From Luteibacter jiangsuensis (lineage in GTDB: Bacteria > Pseudomonadota > Gammaproteobacteria > Xanthomonadales > Rhodanobacteraceae), in NCBI RefSeq assembly GCF_030812295.1, contig NZ_JAUSSK010000005.1, forward strand, positions 372,001 to 436,000: a stretch of DNA of 64,000 bases. The letters run 5' to 3'. The notes under the pieces were generated by a model. The model did not search any database and was not told where the DNA came from. It worked only from the letters and a program-made list of their open reading frames with translations. The first letter of the stretch is position 1. Every line of letters starts with the position of its first letter. This document shows, piece by piece, positions 15,235-25,165 of the stretch. A program made the position numbers and the translations under genes.

Positions 15235-16568
15235 GGCGTATCCAGCGAGGGAGGGAGCGGCGCCGCGTAGGCGTACCAGTCGATCCGGCGGGTCAGGTAC
15301 ATCAGCAGCGCGATCACCGCGACGAGCACGACCGAACCGATCAGCAGCGCGTACTGCTCCGCTCCGATCAGGCCATACAGTATGGCGTAAACCAGGGTGA
15401 GCACGCCGCCCAGGGCGAGGCCGGCGGCGCGGGCGCGCAGGGCCGCCATGGCGTAGCCGCCCACGATCAGCACCACCGCCGCTGCCGCCACGGCGTACGC
15501 GGGGCCGAAGCCGATCTGTTCGGACAAGGCCAGCAGGAGGACATAGAAGCTGGTCATCGCCGCGCCCACGAGCAGGTACTGCACGGGATGCAGGCGCAGT
15601 CCCTTCAACACCTCGAACAGGAAGAAGGCGACGAAGGTCAACGCAATGAAGAGCAGGCCGTACTTGCCCGCCCGATCGTTCTGCTGGTAGACGCCACCAG
15701 GCTGGTAGAGCTTCACGCCGGAGGCGGATGGTTCGAGACGGGCCGCCACGTTCGCATCGGAGACGTCCCAATGCTGGCCATAGGCCCGGTTGAGGTCGAG
15801 CACCCGCCATGTCGCGTCGAACCCTCGCGCGCCGACGCTTCGCTGGCCGGGCAGCATGGCACCGGTGAAGCTGGGGTCGGGCCACGGCGAACGGATGCGC
15901 AGCGTGTTCGTACGCGCCAGGGGCAATGCCGAGAACGACCCTGTACCGGCGATGCGCAGGGTAAGGGCGAAGTCCAGCGGCGTGTCGCGGCCGGAGTCTA
16001 CCGGCACCGGTGCGGAAAGCACGGTATAGGGGCCCATTCGCGCCGTGGAAGACGACAAGCGCACGGCGTGGCCGTCGACCGTCAGCGCCGTGATGCCCTG
16101 CAAGCCGCGAGTGTCGGCGATCAACAGGCGCAACTCGGCCTTGGCCGGATACCACGCCGCTCCCGTATCGGTGGTGAAGCGGCGGAGATCCTCGGGCAGG
16201 ATGCGACCTCGGATGGTGACGTCGCCCGTGTAGACCGGCACCTCGTACATGCCGACGCGCCGACGGTCCACGGCAAGGTCGACCACGGTGCTTTGTTCGT
16301 CGGCCAGCACGATTTCCGTGCCGTCACGCACGCTCACCACCTTGCCATCGCTACCCCGCGTCTCGTATCGCGTGGGCACGGCCAGGACGAGGCCTCCGAC
16401 GGTCTGCGGTCCGCCCCAACCCTCGGCGACACGCGTGAAAGCCGCATCGCGCATGGCCTGCCGTTCGCGCACGAGGCCATCGGCCTGGGACAGCGGTATG
16501 AGCATGATCAGCGCGAGCATGGCGACACCCAGCACCTTGGCGGTGATCGATTGCATCCAGCGGAACAT
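15231..16568 (-). CDS. creD: Cell envelope integrity/inner membrane protein CreD
   Basis: This 445-residue protein has one N-terminal membrane helix (VLGVAMLALIMLIPLS), a large periplasmic domain with the family-typical FDATWRVLDLNRAYGQHWDVSD and SGVKLYQPGGVYQQNDRAGKYGLLFI, and several closely spaced C-terminal helices (FVAFFLFEVLKGLRLHPVQYLLVGAAM onward). In E. coli creD is induced by CreBC and linked to envelope stability and beta-lactam response; here no creBC genes adjoin it. I prefer ATG 16568 because GGAG lies 6 nt before it; ATG 16580 is possible. It overlaps tsaB by 4 bp. Confidence 0.92.
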   Translation of the reverse strand: MFRWMQSITAKVLGVAMLALIMLIPLSQADGLVRERQAMRDAAFTRVAEGWGGPQTVGGLVLAVPTRYETRGSDGKVVSVRDGTEIVLADEQSTVVDLAVDRRRVGMYEVPVYTGDVTIRGRILPEDLRRFTTDTGAAWYPAKAELRLLIADTRGLQGITALTVDGHAVRLSSSTARMGPYTVLSAPVPVDSGRDTPLDFALTLRIAGTGSFSALPLARTNTLRIRSPWPDPSFTGAMLPGQRSVGARGFDATWRVLDLNRAYGQHWDVSDANVAARLEPSASGVKLYQPGGVYQQNDRAGKYGLLFIALTFVAFFLFEVLKGLRLHPVQYLLVGAAMTSFYVLLLALSEQIGFGPAYAVAAAAVVLIVGGYAMAALRARAAGLALGGVLTLVYAILYGLIGAEQYALLIGSVVLVAVIALLMYLTRRIDWYAYAAPLPPSLDTP

Positions 16569-16704
16569 GGGCTTCTCCATCGTCGGTGATGGGACCATCA
16601 TTGAACGGCGAAGGGCGTCGGGAAAGGTCGGTTTCTGTCCTGAACATGGCGAACGAGGGCGAAATGCGGAGCATCGCCTGCCTATGCCTGAATAAGCCAT
16701 TCGA

Positions 16705-16720
16705 ATGAGAGTGTTCTCAT
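16705..16720. promoter_or_regulatory. Perfect inverted repeat between creD and the cupin gene
   Basis: ATGAGA-GTGT-TCTCAT has perfect 6-bp arms and lies in the 209-bp divergent gap, about 58 bp before the cupin start and 137 bp before creD. It looks like a repressor operator; the cognate factor is unknown. Nothing else is recognisable in this gap. Confidence 0.4.
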
Positions 16721-16777
16721 GACAAGCGGCCGCTCCAGCGTGCAGCATCCGTCGATCACCCACGCAAGGAGCGCACG

Positions 16778-17167
16778 ATGCTTCCCGTCCAGCTAGCGAT
16801 GCCCCTGGCCCTCCTCGTCGGAGCCGCCATCGCCGCCACGACCGATCCCTCCCGAAGCGAAACCCTGCCCGCCGTCACGCAGGCACGGGCGGACGGGCAA
16901 CCGGAGATGCGCATGCTGCGCATCTCGATCGAACCCGGCGCCTCCCTTCCGTGGCACCGGCACACCGTGCCGGAAGCGGGTTACCTGCTCGAAGGGGAAC
17001 TTCGCCTGGAAACGCTGGAAGGAACGTCGCGCGTGATGCGGCCGGGTGATTCGATCGTGGGCGGCAGCGATGTCATGCGAGGTGGAACGGCCGGGCCGAA
17101 GGGAGCGACCGTCGTGGTGTTTTATGCGGATACCGGTGGAGATCCGCTGACCGTTTCCGGGGCCTGA
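16778..17167 (+). CDS. Secreted small cupin-domain protein
   Basis: This 129-residue protein has an N-terminal hydrophobic segment (QLAMPLALLVGAAIA) that is probably a signal peptide, followed by a single cupin barrel. Cupin motif 1 is seen as PWHRHTVPEAGYLLEGELRLE (two His and a Glu position for metal) and motif 2 near GDSIVGGSDVMRGG, which lacks an obvious His ligand. ATG 16778 follows AAGGAGCG. It stands alone, divergent from creD and convergent with yoaA. Single-domain periplasmic cupins of this size rarely have known substrates; metal binding is plausible but the reaction cannot be inferred. Confidence 0.8.
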   Translation: MLPVQLAMPLALLVGAAIAATTDPSRSETLPAVTQARADGQPEMRMLRISIEPGASLPWHRHTVPEAGYLLEGELRLETLEGTSRVMRPGDSIVGGSDVMRGGTAGPKGATVVVFYADTGGDPLTVSGA

Positions 17168-17193
17168 AGAGCATCGCGGACAGAGTCCGCGAT

Positions 17194-19119
17194 TCAGTCC
17201 GCCGCGGCGTCCGATGCGAAGAATCCCACCACATCCGCCAATTCCCGCGTCCGTGGCATCGGCGGCAGGCTAGCCAGGAACAACCGTCCATAACCCTTCG
17301 TGCTGAGACGCGGATCGCACAGCACCAGCACCCCACGGTCGTGCACGTCGCGAATCAAGCGGCCGACACCCTGTTTCAAGGCGATCACCGCCGTGGGCAC
17401 CTGCCAACCCATGAAGGGGTTGATCCCCGCGTCCTCCAATGCTTCCAGCCGTGCCTGCAACACCGGATCGTCAGGCATCGCGAAGGGGAGCTTGTCGATC
17501 ACCACCACGCTCAAGGCCTCGCCCGCCACGTCGACACCCTCCCAGAAACTCGCCGCGCCGAGCAGTACGCCGCGTCCGCTCGCCCTGAATTCCTCCAGCA
17601 GGCGGTGCCGCGGCGCACTGCCCTGAACGAACAACGGCCACGGCACGCGGCCTTCCAGCAGTTCGGCCGCACGCCGCAGTGCGCGATGCGAGGTGAACAG
17701 CAGAAAAGCACGCCCATCCGAGGCATCGAGGACGGGCCGGATGGCATCCACCACCCGGTCGGTGTAATCGCGGGCGGAGGGGTCGGGGAGGTTCGTTGGT
17801 AAATACGCCAGTGCCTGGCGCTGATAGTCGAAGGGACTTTCCACATGCAGCGTACGTGGATCATCCAGCCCCAGCTGGCGGGCGAAATGACCGAAGTCGC
17901 CCGCGATCGACAAGGTCGCCGAGGTATGGATCCACGCCGCGTCCGTCGACATGCGCATCGCCCGCAGCGGCGCGGCCAGATCCAGCGGCGTGGCATGCAA
18001 CGCGAATCCACGTGGCCAGGTCTCGTACCAGCGCACGTCGCTGGCGGAGTGTTCTTCCGCGATGCGGTCGAGGCGCAAGCTCAGCATCTGCGCCCGTTCG
18101 TGCACGTTCGCCAGCCCGCGCGAACGCTCACCGAGTGCCGCGAGCAAGTCGGCCATGGCCGCCATCACGTCGCGCAGTTCGAGCAGTGTTCCATGCACCG
18201 AGGGGTCACGATCGAGCGCACCGAAGGGCCCGCGCGGCGGCAACGTGTCCATCGCCAGGCGAAGGCGTTTGACGAGGTCCTGGATGGCCTCGACCGGCTC
18301 CAGCAACTGGCTGGTGGCTCCGGTGACACCCTGCGCTTCCGCCAGCGCGTCCTGACCGAGGTCGACGAGCTGCCGCGCACTGACGCTCTGCGAGAAGAAC
18401 TGTCCGGCAAGCTCTGGAATCTGGTGCGCCTCGTCGAGGATGAAGGCATCGGCACCCGGCAGGATCTCGCCGAAGCCTTCCTGCTTGAGCGCGAGGTCGG
18501 CCATCAGCAGATGGTGGTTCACCACCACCAGGTCGGCCTCCATGGCTTCGCGACGCGCCTTCACGACGTGGCAGTCCTCGAAGAACGGGCATTCCGAACC
18601 GAGGCAGTTCTCCGGCGTGGACGTCACCCGCGGCCAGACCGCCGAGTCTTCGGGGATATCCGCCATTTCCATGCGATCGCCACGACGAGTCCGCGCCGAC
18701 CAGGCGCGGATCGCGGACAACTGGGAGGCCAGCTGACGGTCGGGATTCCCCTCGCGCACCGCCTGGTCCAGGCGGTAGAGGCACAGGTAGTTGGCCCGCC
18801 CCTTGAGCAGGCTCACCCTGGCCCGGCTGCCCAGCACCGCACGCACGCGAGGCAGGTCACGGAAGAACAGCTGGTCCTGCAAGGCCTTGGTGCCGGTGGA
18901 AACGATCACCTTGCGCCCCGACATCAGGGCGGGCACCAGGTAAGCGAAGGTCTTGCCGGTGCCGGTGCCCGCCTCGGCGACCAGGACGTCGCGTCCGGCG
19001 ATGGCCCCGGCAACCGCCGAGGCCATGCGCTGCTGGGCCTCGCGCGGCGCGAAACCCGGTACTTCACGGGCGAATGGGCCCTCCGCGCCGAGGATCGCGG
19101 CCACTTCGAGTTCAGTCAT
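17194..19119 (-). CDS. yoaA: ATP-dependent DNA helicase YoaA (DinG/XPD family)
   Basis: This 641-residue superfamily 2 helicase has Walker [17 protein letters not shown] (Gly51-Thr57), a cysteine cluster for a 4Fe-4S centre ([19 protein letters not shown] and nearby Cys), the DEAH box in [12 protein letters not shown] and the late motifs [19 protein letters not shown] and [14 protein letters not shown]. Size and motifs fit YoaA rather than the longer DinG. Start ATG 19119 gives [11 protein letters not shown], typical of the family; the longer open frame runs into the valS promoter. YoaA partners HolC in replication-fork repair in E. coli, and holC is nearby at 22040-22462. Confidence 0.92.
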   Translation of the reverse strand: MTELEVAAILGAEGPFAREVPGFAPREAQQRMASAVAGAIAGRDVLVAEAGTGTGKTFAYLVPALMSGRKVIVSTGTKALQDQLFFRDLPRVRAVLGSRARVSLLKGRANYLCLYRLDQAVREGNPDRQLASQLSAIRAWSARTRRGDRMEMADIPEDSAVWPRVTSTPENCLGSECPFFEDCHVVKARREAMEADLVVVNHHLLMADLALKQEGFGEILPGADAFILDEAHQIPELAGQFFSQSVSARQLVDLGQDALAEAQGVTGATSQLLEPVEAIQDLVKRLRLAMDTLPPRGPFGALDRDPSVHGTLLELRDVMAAMADLLAALGERSRGLANVHERAQMLSLRLDRIAEEHSASDVRWYETWPRGFALHATPLDLAAPLRAMRMSTDAAWIHTSATLSIAGDFGHFARQLGLDDPRTLHVESPFDYQRQALAYLPTNLPDPSARDYTDRVVDAIRPVLDASDGRAFLLFTSHRALRRAAELLEGRVPWPLFVQGSAPRHRLLEEFRASGRGVLLGAASFWEGVDVAGEALSVVVIDKLPFAMPDDPVLQARLEALEDAGINPFMGWQVPTAVIALKQGVGRLIRDVHDRGVLVLCDPRLSTKGYGRLFLASLPPMPRTRELADVVGFFASDAAAD

Positions 19120-19134
19120 CCACCAAGTATCGCC

Positions 19135-19140
19135 TACAAT
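19135..19140 (+). promoter_or_regulatory. Candidate -10 element for valS
   Basis: TACAAT lies 29 bp upstream of the valS ATG in the 49-bp gap shared with divergent yoaA. It is followed by GGCGG. No strong -35 hexamer is visible at the expected spacing, so this is tentative. Confidence 0.4.
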
Positions 19141-19168
19141 GGCGGTCTTTTCGTCCGGGAATCCACGC

Positions 19169-21922
19169 ATGGACAAGAGTTTCGAGCCCAGCCAGATCGA
19201 ATCGAAGTGGTACGCCCAGTGGGAGGCCAACGGCTATTTCAAGCCGTCCGGCAAGGGCACGCCCTACACGATCATGCTGCCGCCGCCCAATGTCACGGGC
19301 ACGCTCCACATGGGCCACGCGTTCCAGCACACGATCATGGACACGCTGGTGCGCTACCACCGCATGCGCGGCTACGACACGCTGTGGCAGCTCGGTACCG
19401 ACCACGCGGGCATCGCCACCGAGATGGTGGTCACCCGCCAGCTCAACGCCGAGGGCAAGCAACGCTCGGACTTCGACCGCGAATCGTTCATCGCCCGTGT
19501 CTGGGAATGGAAGGCCGAGTCCGGCGACACGATCGGCCGCCAGATGCGCCGGCTGGGCGTGTCGGGCGACTGGACGCGCGAACGCTTCACCATGGACGAG
19601 GGCATGTCCGAGGCGGTGATCGAGACCTTCGTGCGGCTTTCCGAGGAAGGCCTGATCTATCGCGGCCAGAAACTGGTCAACTGGGATCCGGTGCTGAAGA
19701 CCGCGATCTCCGACCTCGAAGTCGTCAGCGAAGAGGAGGACGGCTCGCTGTGGTCGATCCGCTACCCACTCGCCGACGGCTCGGGTGAGCTCGTCGTCGC
19801 CACCACGCGGCCGGAAACCATGCTGGGCGACGTCGCCGTGGCCGTGCACCCGGAAGACGAGCGCTACGCACACCTGATCGGGCGCATGCTCGCGTTGCCG
19901 CTGTCGAACCGGCAGATCCCGATCATCGCCGACGACTACGTCGAGAAGGACTTCGGCACCGGCTGCGTGAAAATCACGCCCGCGCACGACTTCAACGACT
20001 ACGCCATCGGCCAGCGCCACAACCTGCCGATGATCAACATCCTCACCGACGACGCCAGGATCAACGACGCCGCGCCGGAGAAGTACCGTGGCATGGATCG
20101 CTACGTCGCCCGCAAGGCCGTGCTCGCCGACCTGGAGGCCGAAGGTCTCCTGGTGGAGACGAAGAAGCACAAGCTGCAGGTGCCGCGGGGCGATCGCAGC
20201 GGCCAGGTGATCGAGCCGTACCTCACCTGGCAGTGGTTCGTGAAAATGGACACGCTCGCCGCGCGTGGACTGGAACTGGTCGAACAGGGCCACGTGAAGT
20301 TCGTGCCCGAGAACTGGATCAGCACCTACCGCCACTGGCTGGCCAACATCCAGGACTGGTGCATCAGCCGCCAGCTGACCTGGGGGCATCGCATCCCGGC
20401 GTGGTACACCGACCAGGGTGGCGTGATCGTCGCACGGAACGAAGACGAGGCCGCCCACAAGGCCGCCGCACAGGGGTATACCGGCGCGTTGCGCCGCGAC
20501 GACGACGTCCTCGAAACGTGGTTCTCGTCCGGCCTGTGGAGCCACTCCACGCTTGGCTGGCCGAACCCGCAGCGCCAGGCCGAACTGGGTTTCGACCGTT
20601 ACCTGCCGTCGAGCGTCCTGGTGACCGGCTTCGACATCATCTTCTTCTGGGTCGCGCGCATGATCATGCTCACCGACCACTTCACGGGCGAGGTCCCCTT
20701 CAAGGACGTCTATGTCACGGGTCTGATCCGCGACAAGGACGGCCAGAAGATGTCCAAGTCCAAGGGCAACGTGCTCGATCCGCTCGACCTCATCGATGGC
20801 ATCACCCTCGACGAACTGCTCGCCAAGCGCACGCGTGGCCTGATGCAGCCGAAGATGGCCGAGAAGATCGAGAAGTCCACACGCAAGGAGTTCGCCGAGG
20901 GCATCCCCGCCTTCGGTGCCGACGCGCTGCGCTTCACGTTCGCCTCGCTCGCCACGCACGGTCGCGACATCAAGTTCGACCTGGAACGTTGCGGCGGCTA
21001 CAAGGCCTTCGTCAACAAGCTATGGAACGCCTCGCGCTTCGTGCTGATGAATCTCGGCGAAGAGGCTATCGCCCCGACGAAGCCGTCGACCGAAGCCGAG
21101 CGCTGGATCCTCACCCGCCTTCGCGACACGCTGGCGACGGTGAAGGAGCAACTCGCCCTCTATCGCTTCGACCTCGCCGCACAGGCGTTGTACGAGTTCA
21201 CCTGGAACGAGTTCTGCGACTGGTTCCTGGAGCTGTCCAAGCCTGCGCTCAACAGTGGTGATGCCGCGGCCGTGGCTTCCACGCGATACACGCTGGTCCA
21301 CGTCCTCGAGACACTGCTGCGTGCCTTGCATCCGCTGATTCCCTTCGTCACCGAGGAAATCTGGCAGCATGTGCGTCCGCTGCTCGGCATCGAAGGCGAG
21401 ACGATCATGCTGCGCCCCTATCCGGAAGCCTCGGACGTGGAAGGCGACGACACCGCCACCGCTGAGATCGAGTGGGTCAAGGGCGTGCTCACCGGCGTCC
21501 GCCGTATCCGCGCGGAGATGAACATCGCGCCGGGCAAGACCATCCCGCTGCTGTTCGCCGACGGCGATGCGACGGATCGCGAGCGCTCGGCGAAGTTCGC
21601 GGCGCAGGTCGCCTTCCTGGGGCGGGTCGAGTCGCCGGCCTGGGTGGATGGTGAAGAGCCCGCCGCCGCAGTCGCCGTGGTCGGCGGCATGCGTGCGTTG
21701 ATCCCGCTGGAAGGGCTGATCGACGTGGGTGCGGAGAAGACGCGCCTCGCCAAGGAGATCGCCCGTGTCGAGGGAGAGATCAAGAAGTGCGAGGCCAAGC
21801 TCGGCAACGCCAATTTCGTCGCCAATGCGCCGGTGGAAGTCGTCGAGCAGGAGCGTCAGCGCATCGCCGACTGGACCAGGCAGGCCGATGCGATGCGCGA
21901 GCAGGCGCGGAAGCTGGGCTGA
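19169..21922 (+). CDS. valS: Valyl-tRNA synthetase
   Basis: This is a 917-residue class Ia synthetase that charges tRNA-Val. It has the HIGH-type motif [15 protein letters not shown], a CP1 editing domain ([19 protein letters not shown]), the KMSKS loop [11 protein letters not shown], an anticodon-binding helical domain and a C-terminal coiled-coil arm ([25 protein letters not shown]). Full length and complete. ATG 19169 is chosen because it gives the standard [19 protein letters not shown] start; the frame is open further upstream inside yoaA. It is followed by a REP pair and then by the minus-strand holC gene. Confidence 0.98.
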   Translation: MDKSFEPSQIESKWYAQWEANGYFKPSGKGTPYTIMLPPPNVTGTLHMGHAFQHTIMDTLVRYHRMRGYDTLWQLGTDHAGIATEMVVTRQLNAEGKQRSDFDRESFIARVWEWKAESGDTIGRQMRRLGVSGDWTRERFTMDEGMSEAVIETFVRLSEEGLIYRGQKLVNWDPVLKTAISDLEVVSEEEDGSLWSIRYPLADGSGELVVATTRPETMLGDVAVAVHPEDERYAHLIGRMLALPLSNRQIPIIADDYVEKDFGTGCVKITPAHDFNDYAIGQRHNLPMINILTDDARINDAAPEKYRGMDRYVARKAVLADLEAEGLLVETKKHKLQVPRGDRSGQVIEPYLTWQWFVKMDTLAARGLELVEQGHVKFVPENWISTYRHWLANIQDWCISRQLTWGHRIPAWYTDQGGVIVARNEDEAAHKAAAQGYTGALRRDDDVLETWFSSGLWSHSTLGWPNPQRQAELGFDRYLPSSVLVTGFDIIFFWVARMIMLTDHFTGEVPFKDVYVTGLIRDKDGQKMSKSKGNVLDPLDLIDGITLDELLAKRTRGLMQPKMAEKIEKSTRKEFAEGIPAFGADALRFTFASLATHGRDIKFDLERCGGYKAFVNKLWNASRFVLMNLGEEAIAPTKPSTEAERWILTRLRDTLATVKEQLALYRFDLAAQALYEFTWNEFCDWFLELSKPALNSGDAAAVASTRYTLVHVLETLLRALHPLIPFVTEEIWQHVRPLLGIEGETIMLRPYPEASDVEGDDTATAEIEWVKGVLTGVRRIRAEMNIAPGKTIPLLFADGDATDRERSAKFAAQVAFLGRVESPAWVDGEEPAAAVAVVGGMRALIPLEGLIDVGAEKTRLAKEIARVEGEIKKCEAKLGNANFVANAPVEVVEQERQRIADWTRQADAMREQARKLG

Positions 21923-21940
21923 AGGCACAGCACCGACAAA

Positions 21941-22018
21941 GCATCGCCGACAGGGTTGGCTCCCACCCGTCCGCCGCAAGGGCTGACGCTTGGTGGGAGC
22001 CGGCCCTGTCGGCGATGC
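21941..22018. repeat. REP pair, outward-inverted arrangement, between valS and holC
   Basis: An inverted type 1 end (ATCGCCGACAGGGTTGGCTC, then CCACC) precedes a forward end (GGTGGGAGCCGGCCCTGTCG, then GCGAT). The order is opposite to the REPIN copies, and the 22-nt spacer is unrelated to the conserved 34-nt linker. It fills the gap between convergent valS and holC. Confidence 0.8.
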
Positions 22019-22039
22019 ATCGACACGCTAGCCATCGGC

Positions 22040-22462
22040 TCACATGTCGTGCTTGTTCACCTCGAAACCCGCCTTCTTGTACTCCGTCCAGCGCACGCGC
22101 GATCCCTCGCGCTCGGCCGGATCGGCCGCGACCACTTCCAGCACCCGGTCGAACCGGCCCTGGGCGCAGGTATCGCGCAGGTTGATCACCATCGGCCGGT
22201 CGGCGGTTTCCACGCCCGGCGGCACGATGAGCACCGCCGTGTTCGCGTCGTCGTCGTCGCCCGCGAGCTGGTGCGGAATGAAACTGTCCTCGTCGAACGA
22301 CCACAGGTATTCGTCGACCGCCTCGGCCTGCTCGAAATCGCGGGTGAGGATCAGGGTCGGCTGCTGGGCCGCGAACGCGCGCTTGGCGAGTTCGCAGACC
22401 AGCATCAGCGGATCCTCGCGGAATCGCGGCTTGTCGATCAGATAGAAATCGGCGCGCGGCAT
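22040..22462 (-). CDS. holC: DNA polymerase III subunit chi
   Basis: This 140-residue protein begins MPRADFYLIDKPRFREDPLMLVCELAKRAF and contains TLILTRDFEQAEAVDEYLWSFDEDSFIPHQLAGDD, the conserved core of the chi subunit that links the clamp loader to SSB. A short C-terminal acidic/basic tail closes it. The start at ATG 22462 is 10 bp downstream of the pepA stop, so pepA-holC form an operon, a common arrangement in gammaproteobacteria. HolC also binds YoaA helicase, encoded 3 kb away on the same strand beyond valS. Confidence 0.93.
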   Translation of the reverse strand: MPRADFYLIDKPRFREDPLMLVCELAKRAFAAQQPTLILTRDFEQAEAVDEYLWSFDEDSFIPHQLAGDDDDANTAVLIVPPGVETADRPMVINLRDTCAQGRFDRVLEVVAADPAEREGSRVRWTEYKKAGFEVNKHDM

Positions 22463-22472
22463 CGGACAGGGA

Positions 22473-23963
22473 TCAGCCGGCGGCGACGCGGTCGAGCAGC
22501 CACTGGGTAAGCAATGGCACGGGGCGGCCCGTGGCCATGCCCTTGCGGCCCTCGTCCCAGGCGGTGCCGGCGATGTCCAGGTGGGCCCAGCGACGGCCTT
22601 CGGTGAAGCGGGCAAGGAAGCAACCGGCCGTGATCGCACCGGCGTACTTGCCGCCGATATTGGCCACGTCGGCGAAGCCGGATTCGAGTTGGCTCTGGTA
22701 GTCGTCCCACAGCGGCAGGCGCCATGCGCGGTCGAGCGTGGCCTCGCCCGCGGCGAGCAGCTCGGCCGAGAGCGCCTCGTCCTTGGTCATCAGGCCGCTG
22801 GCGTGCTTGCCCAGGGCGACGACGCAGGCACCGGTCAGGGTGGCGGCGTCGATGATGGTGTGCGGATCGAAGCGCTTGCCCGTGTAGGTGAGCGCGTCGC
22901 AGAGGATCAGCCGGCCCTCGGCGTCGGTGTTCAGCACCTCGATGGTGATTCCCGAGAGGCTGGTGAGGACATCGCCCGGGCGATAGGCGGCGCCGTCCGG
23001 CATGTTTTCCACCGCCGGGACCACGCAAACCAGGTTCACCGGCAGCTTGAGCTTCACCGCGGCGACGAAGGCACCGAGCACGCCGGCCGCGCCGCACATG
23101 TCGAACTTCATCTCTTCCATGCCGGGGCCCGGTTTGAGGCTGACGCCGCCGGTGTCGAAGGTGATGCCCTTGCCGACGAAGGCATAGGGCCGTTCGCCCT
23201 GCTTGCCGCCATTCCACTGCAGGATGACGAGGCGCGGCGCGTTCGCCGAGCCACGCGCCACCGCGAGCAAGGAGCCGAAGCCCTCGCGCTCCATGTCGGT
23301 GCGGTCGAGCGCCTCGAAGCTGACGCCCTCGTGGGCGCCGGCGAAGGCGCGGGCTTGCTCGGCGATGTAGTCGGGGTTGCAGATATTCGGCGGCAGGTTG
23401 CCCAGTTCGCGGGCGTAGCGCACGCCCTCGGCGATGGCGCGGGCCTCGGCGAGACCGGCTTCGCCCTCGGCGGGACCGACCAGGGTGACCGAAGCCAGTT
23501 CCGGCTGCGCCTTGTCGCGCGGCTTCAGCGTGGCGGTGTATCGATAGGCGGCATGATCGGTGACCAGGGCGGCGACGCGCAGGCGCCAGGCGGCGTCGCG
23601 GCCGGGCACGTCGATCTCGGGTAGCCAGCTGACGGCTTCCGTGACGGGTAAGCGGCCGATCGCCCGGGCGGCTTCCTGGGTGACCCGCTGGTAGCGGGCG
23701 GCGTCGAAGGACTTCTGCGCGCCCAGGCCCACGATGAGCACGCGGGCGGCGGCCACGCCCGCCGGTTGCAGCAGGGTGACGACGTTGCCGACCTTGCCGG
23801 TGACGTCGCCGGCCTCGAGCAGGCGCTTGATCGCCCCGTTCGCGGCGGTGTCGATCCGCGCCGCGGCGCTGGTCAGGACACCGTTCTCGTAGACGCCGAC
23901 CACCGCCACCGGGGTAGCGGTCGACTCCGGAGCGTTGGAACCGAGGCTGAACTGAACCGTCAT
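22473..23963 (-). CDS. pepA: Leucyl aminopeptidase (M17)
   Basis: This 496-residue cytosol aminopeptidase contains the M17 signature NTDAEGRL, the metal and catalytic segment VGKGITFDTGGVSLKPGPGMEEMKFDMCGAAGVLG and the C-terminal active-site region GCFLARFTEGRRWAHLDIAGTAW. It removes N-terminal residues with two metal ions per subunit and forms hexamers. In E. coli PepA also binds DNA at Xer sites and at carAB. Full length, no signal peptide. It is divergent from lptF with a 98-bp gap that holds a TAGAAT on the minus strand near 24053, a possible -10 for pepA with a long leader. Confidence 0.96.
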   Translation of the reverse strand: MTVQFSLGSNAPESTATPVAVVGVYENGVLTSAAARIDTAANGAIKRLLEAGDVTGKVGNVVTLLQPAGVAAARVLIVGLGAQKSFDAARYQRVTQEAARAIGRLPVTEAVSWLPEIDVPGRDAAWRLRVAALVTDHAAYRYTATLKPRDKAQPELASVTLVGPAEGEAGLAEARAIAEGVRYARELGNLPPNICNPDYIAEQARAFAGAHEGVSFEALDRTDMEREGFGSLLAVARGSANAPRLVILQWNGGKQGERPYAFVGKGITFDTGGVSLKPGPGMEEMKFDMCGAAGVLGAFVAAVKLKLPVNLVCVVPAVENMPDGAAYRPGDVLTSLSGITIEVLNTDAEGRLILCDALTYTGKRFDPHTIIDAATLTGACVVALGKHASGLMTKDEALSAELLAAGEATLDRAWRLPLWDDYQSQLESGFADVANIGGKYAGAITAGCFLARFTEGRRWAHLDIAGTAWDEGRKGMATGRPVPLLTQWLLDRVAAG

Positions 23964-24061
23964 AGCTTACTGTCCTGCGAAAGCCCGCCGGGGGTCCGGA
24001 CAGGCTAGACTTATGGTTTGCCGGCCGGGACTGACGCGGCACGAACCGCCAATTCTATCAA

Positions 24062-25165
24062 ATGCTCAGCATCCTCGACCGTTATTTCCTGCGCGAACTT
24101 GCCTACGGGGTGCTCGCGACGGCCATCGTGCTACTGGTGATCTTCGCCGGCGGTGCGTTCGCGACCGTCTTGCAGAAGGTAGCCAACGGCAGCATCCAGC
24201 CCAGCGTGATGTTCGAGGTACTGGGCCTGCAGATGGTCGACCTGCTCTCCACCCTGCTGCCCATGTCGGCCTTCCTCGGCACCCTGATCGCCCTGGGCCG
24301 CATGTACCGCGAGAGCGAGATGCACGTGCTGGCTTCCTCGGGCATGGGCCCGCGCGGCATGCTCCGCCCGGTCACCCTGCTGGCCGTGCTCTCCACCATC
24401 GTGGTGGGCCTGGTCTCGCTCTGGCTCGGTCCTCTGTCGGCACGCACGGCCGACCAGGTCATCGCCGCGGCGAACAAGTCGGTGATCGCCGCCGGACTCG
24501 ATGCCGGCCGCTTCACCGAATTGCCAGGCAAGGGCGGCATCATCTTCGTCGACACGCTGAGCCGCGACGGCACCGTGCTGGGCAAGACCTTCCTGGCCAC
24601 CGACCGCACGGACAGCGAAGGCCGTCCACAGGTCCGCGTGATCAGCGCCAAGAGTGGCCGCATGTACCAGGAGAGCGATGGCCAGAACCGCTTCCTGGCC
24701 CTCTATGACGGCTGGCAGTTCGAGATTCCGCTGGCCGCCGATAATTGGCGGCGAATGAAATACGAACGCAACGACGCATCGCTGTCGTCCATTTCCGACG
24801 ATGACGACGACACCGATCCAGCCCACGAATCGGCGACGACCGATCTGTTCAAGGACATCACGCCAGAGAACCTCGGCGAACTCGTCTCGCGCTTCGCCGC
24901 CCCGGTCAGCACCCTGGTGTTGATGATGATGGTGCTGCCGATGTCGCGCCAGGCACCGCGCGACGCCCGCTACGGGCGCCTGCTGATCGCCGTGCTGGCG
25001 TACTTCCTCTACGTGGTCTGGCAGTTGATCGCACGCGCGCAGATCATCAAGGGGCACCTGCATACCTCGGCGCCCATCTGGATACTGCACGCCATCGTGT
25101 TCGGCGTGGCGGCCTGGTATTTCTGGCGACAGAACAGCGCCCGGCGCGTGAAGGGAGCCCACTGA
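24062..25165 (+). CDS. lptF: LPS export ABC transporter permease LptF
   Basis: This 367-residue protein has three N-terminal helices (YGVLATAIVLLVIFAGGAFATVL; LGLQMVDLLSTLLPMSAFLGTLIAL; LLAVLSTIVVGLVSLWL), a periplasmic beta-jellyroll domain and three C-terminal helices (VSTLVLMMMVLPMS; LIAVLAYFLYVVWQLIA; WILHAIVFGVAAWYFW), the LptF layout. It starts MLSILDRYFLRELAYG, with the coupling helix that contacts LptB. LptF and LptG form the inner-membrane core that extracts LPS and passes it to LptC/A. The stop overlaps the lptG start by one base (TGATG). pepA lies divergently upstream, a widely conserved arrangement. Confidence 0.96.
   Translation: MLSILDRYFLRELAYGVLATAIVLLVIFAGGAFATVLQKVANGSIQPSVMFEVLGLQMVDLLSTLLPMSAFLGTLIALGRMYRESEMHVLASSGMGPRGMLRPVTLLAVLSTIVVGLVSLWLGPLSARTADQVIAAANKSVIAAGLDAGRFTELPGKGGIIFVDTLSRDGTVLGKTFLATDRTDSEGRPQVRVISAKSGRMYQESDGQNRFLALYDGWQFEIPLAADNWRRMKYERNDASLSSISDDDDDTDPAHESATTDLFKDITPENLGELVSRFAAPVSTLVLMMMVLPMSRQAPRDARYGRLLIAVLAYFLYVVWQLIARAQIIKGHLHTSAPIWILHAIVFGVAAWYFWRQNSARRVKGAH

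Noticed and set aside
15235-16155. Upstream extension of the tsaB frame (to 536 residues)
   Set aside because: The extension lies within creD on the same strand in another frame and is Arg/Ala-rich without motifs; tsaB starts cleanly at 15234.
17845-19788. 647-residue open frame antisense to yoaA running into valS
   Set aside because: It covers the yoaA coding region and the shared promoter gap; the composition is that of a shadow frame, while yoaA carries all helicase motifs.
19112-20959. 615-residue open frame antisense to valS
   Set aside because: It mirrors valS codon positions in GC-rich DNA, is rich in His/Arg/Val without a domain pattern, and has no ribosome-binding site.
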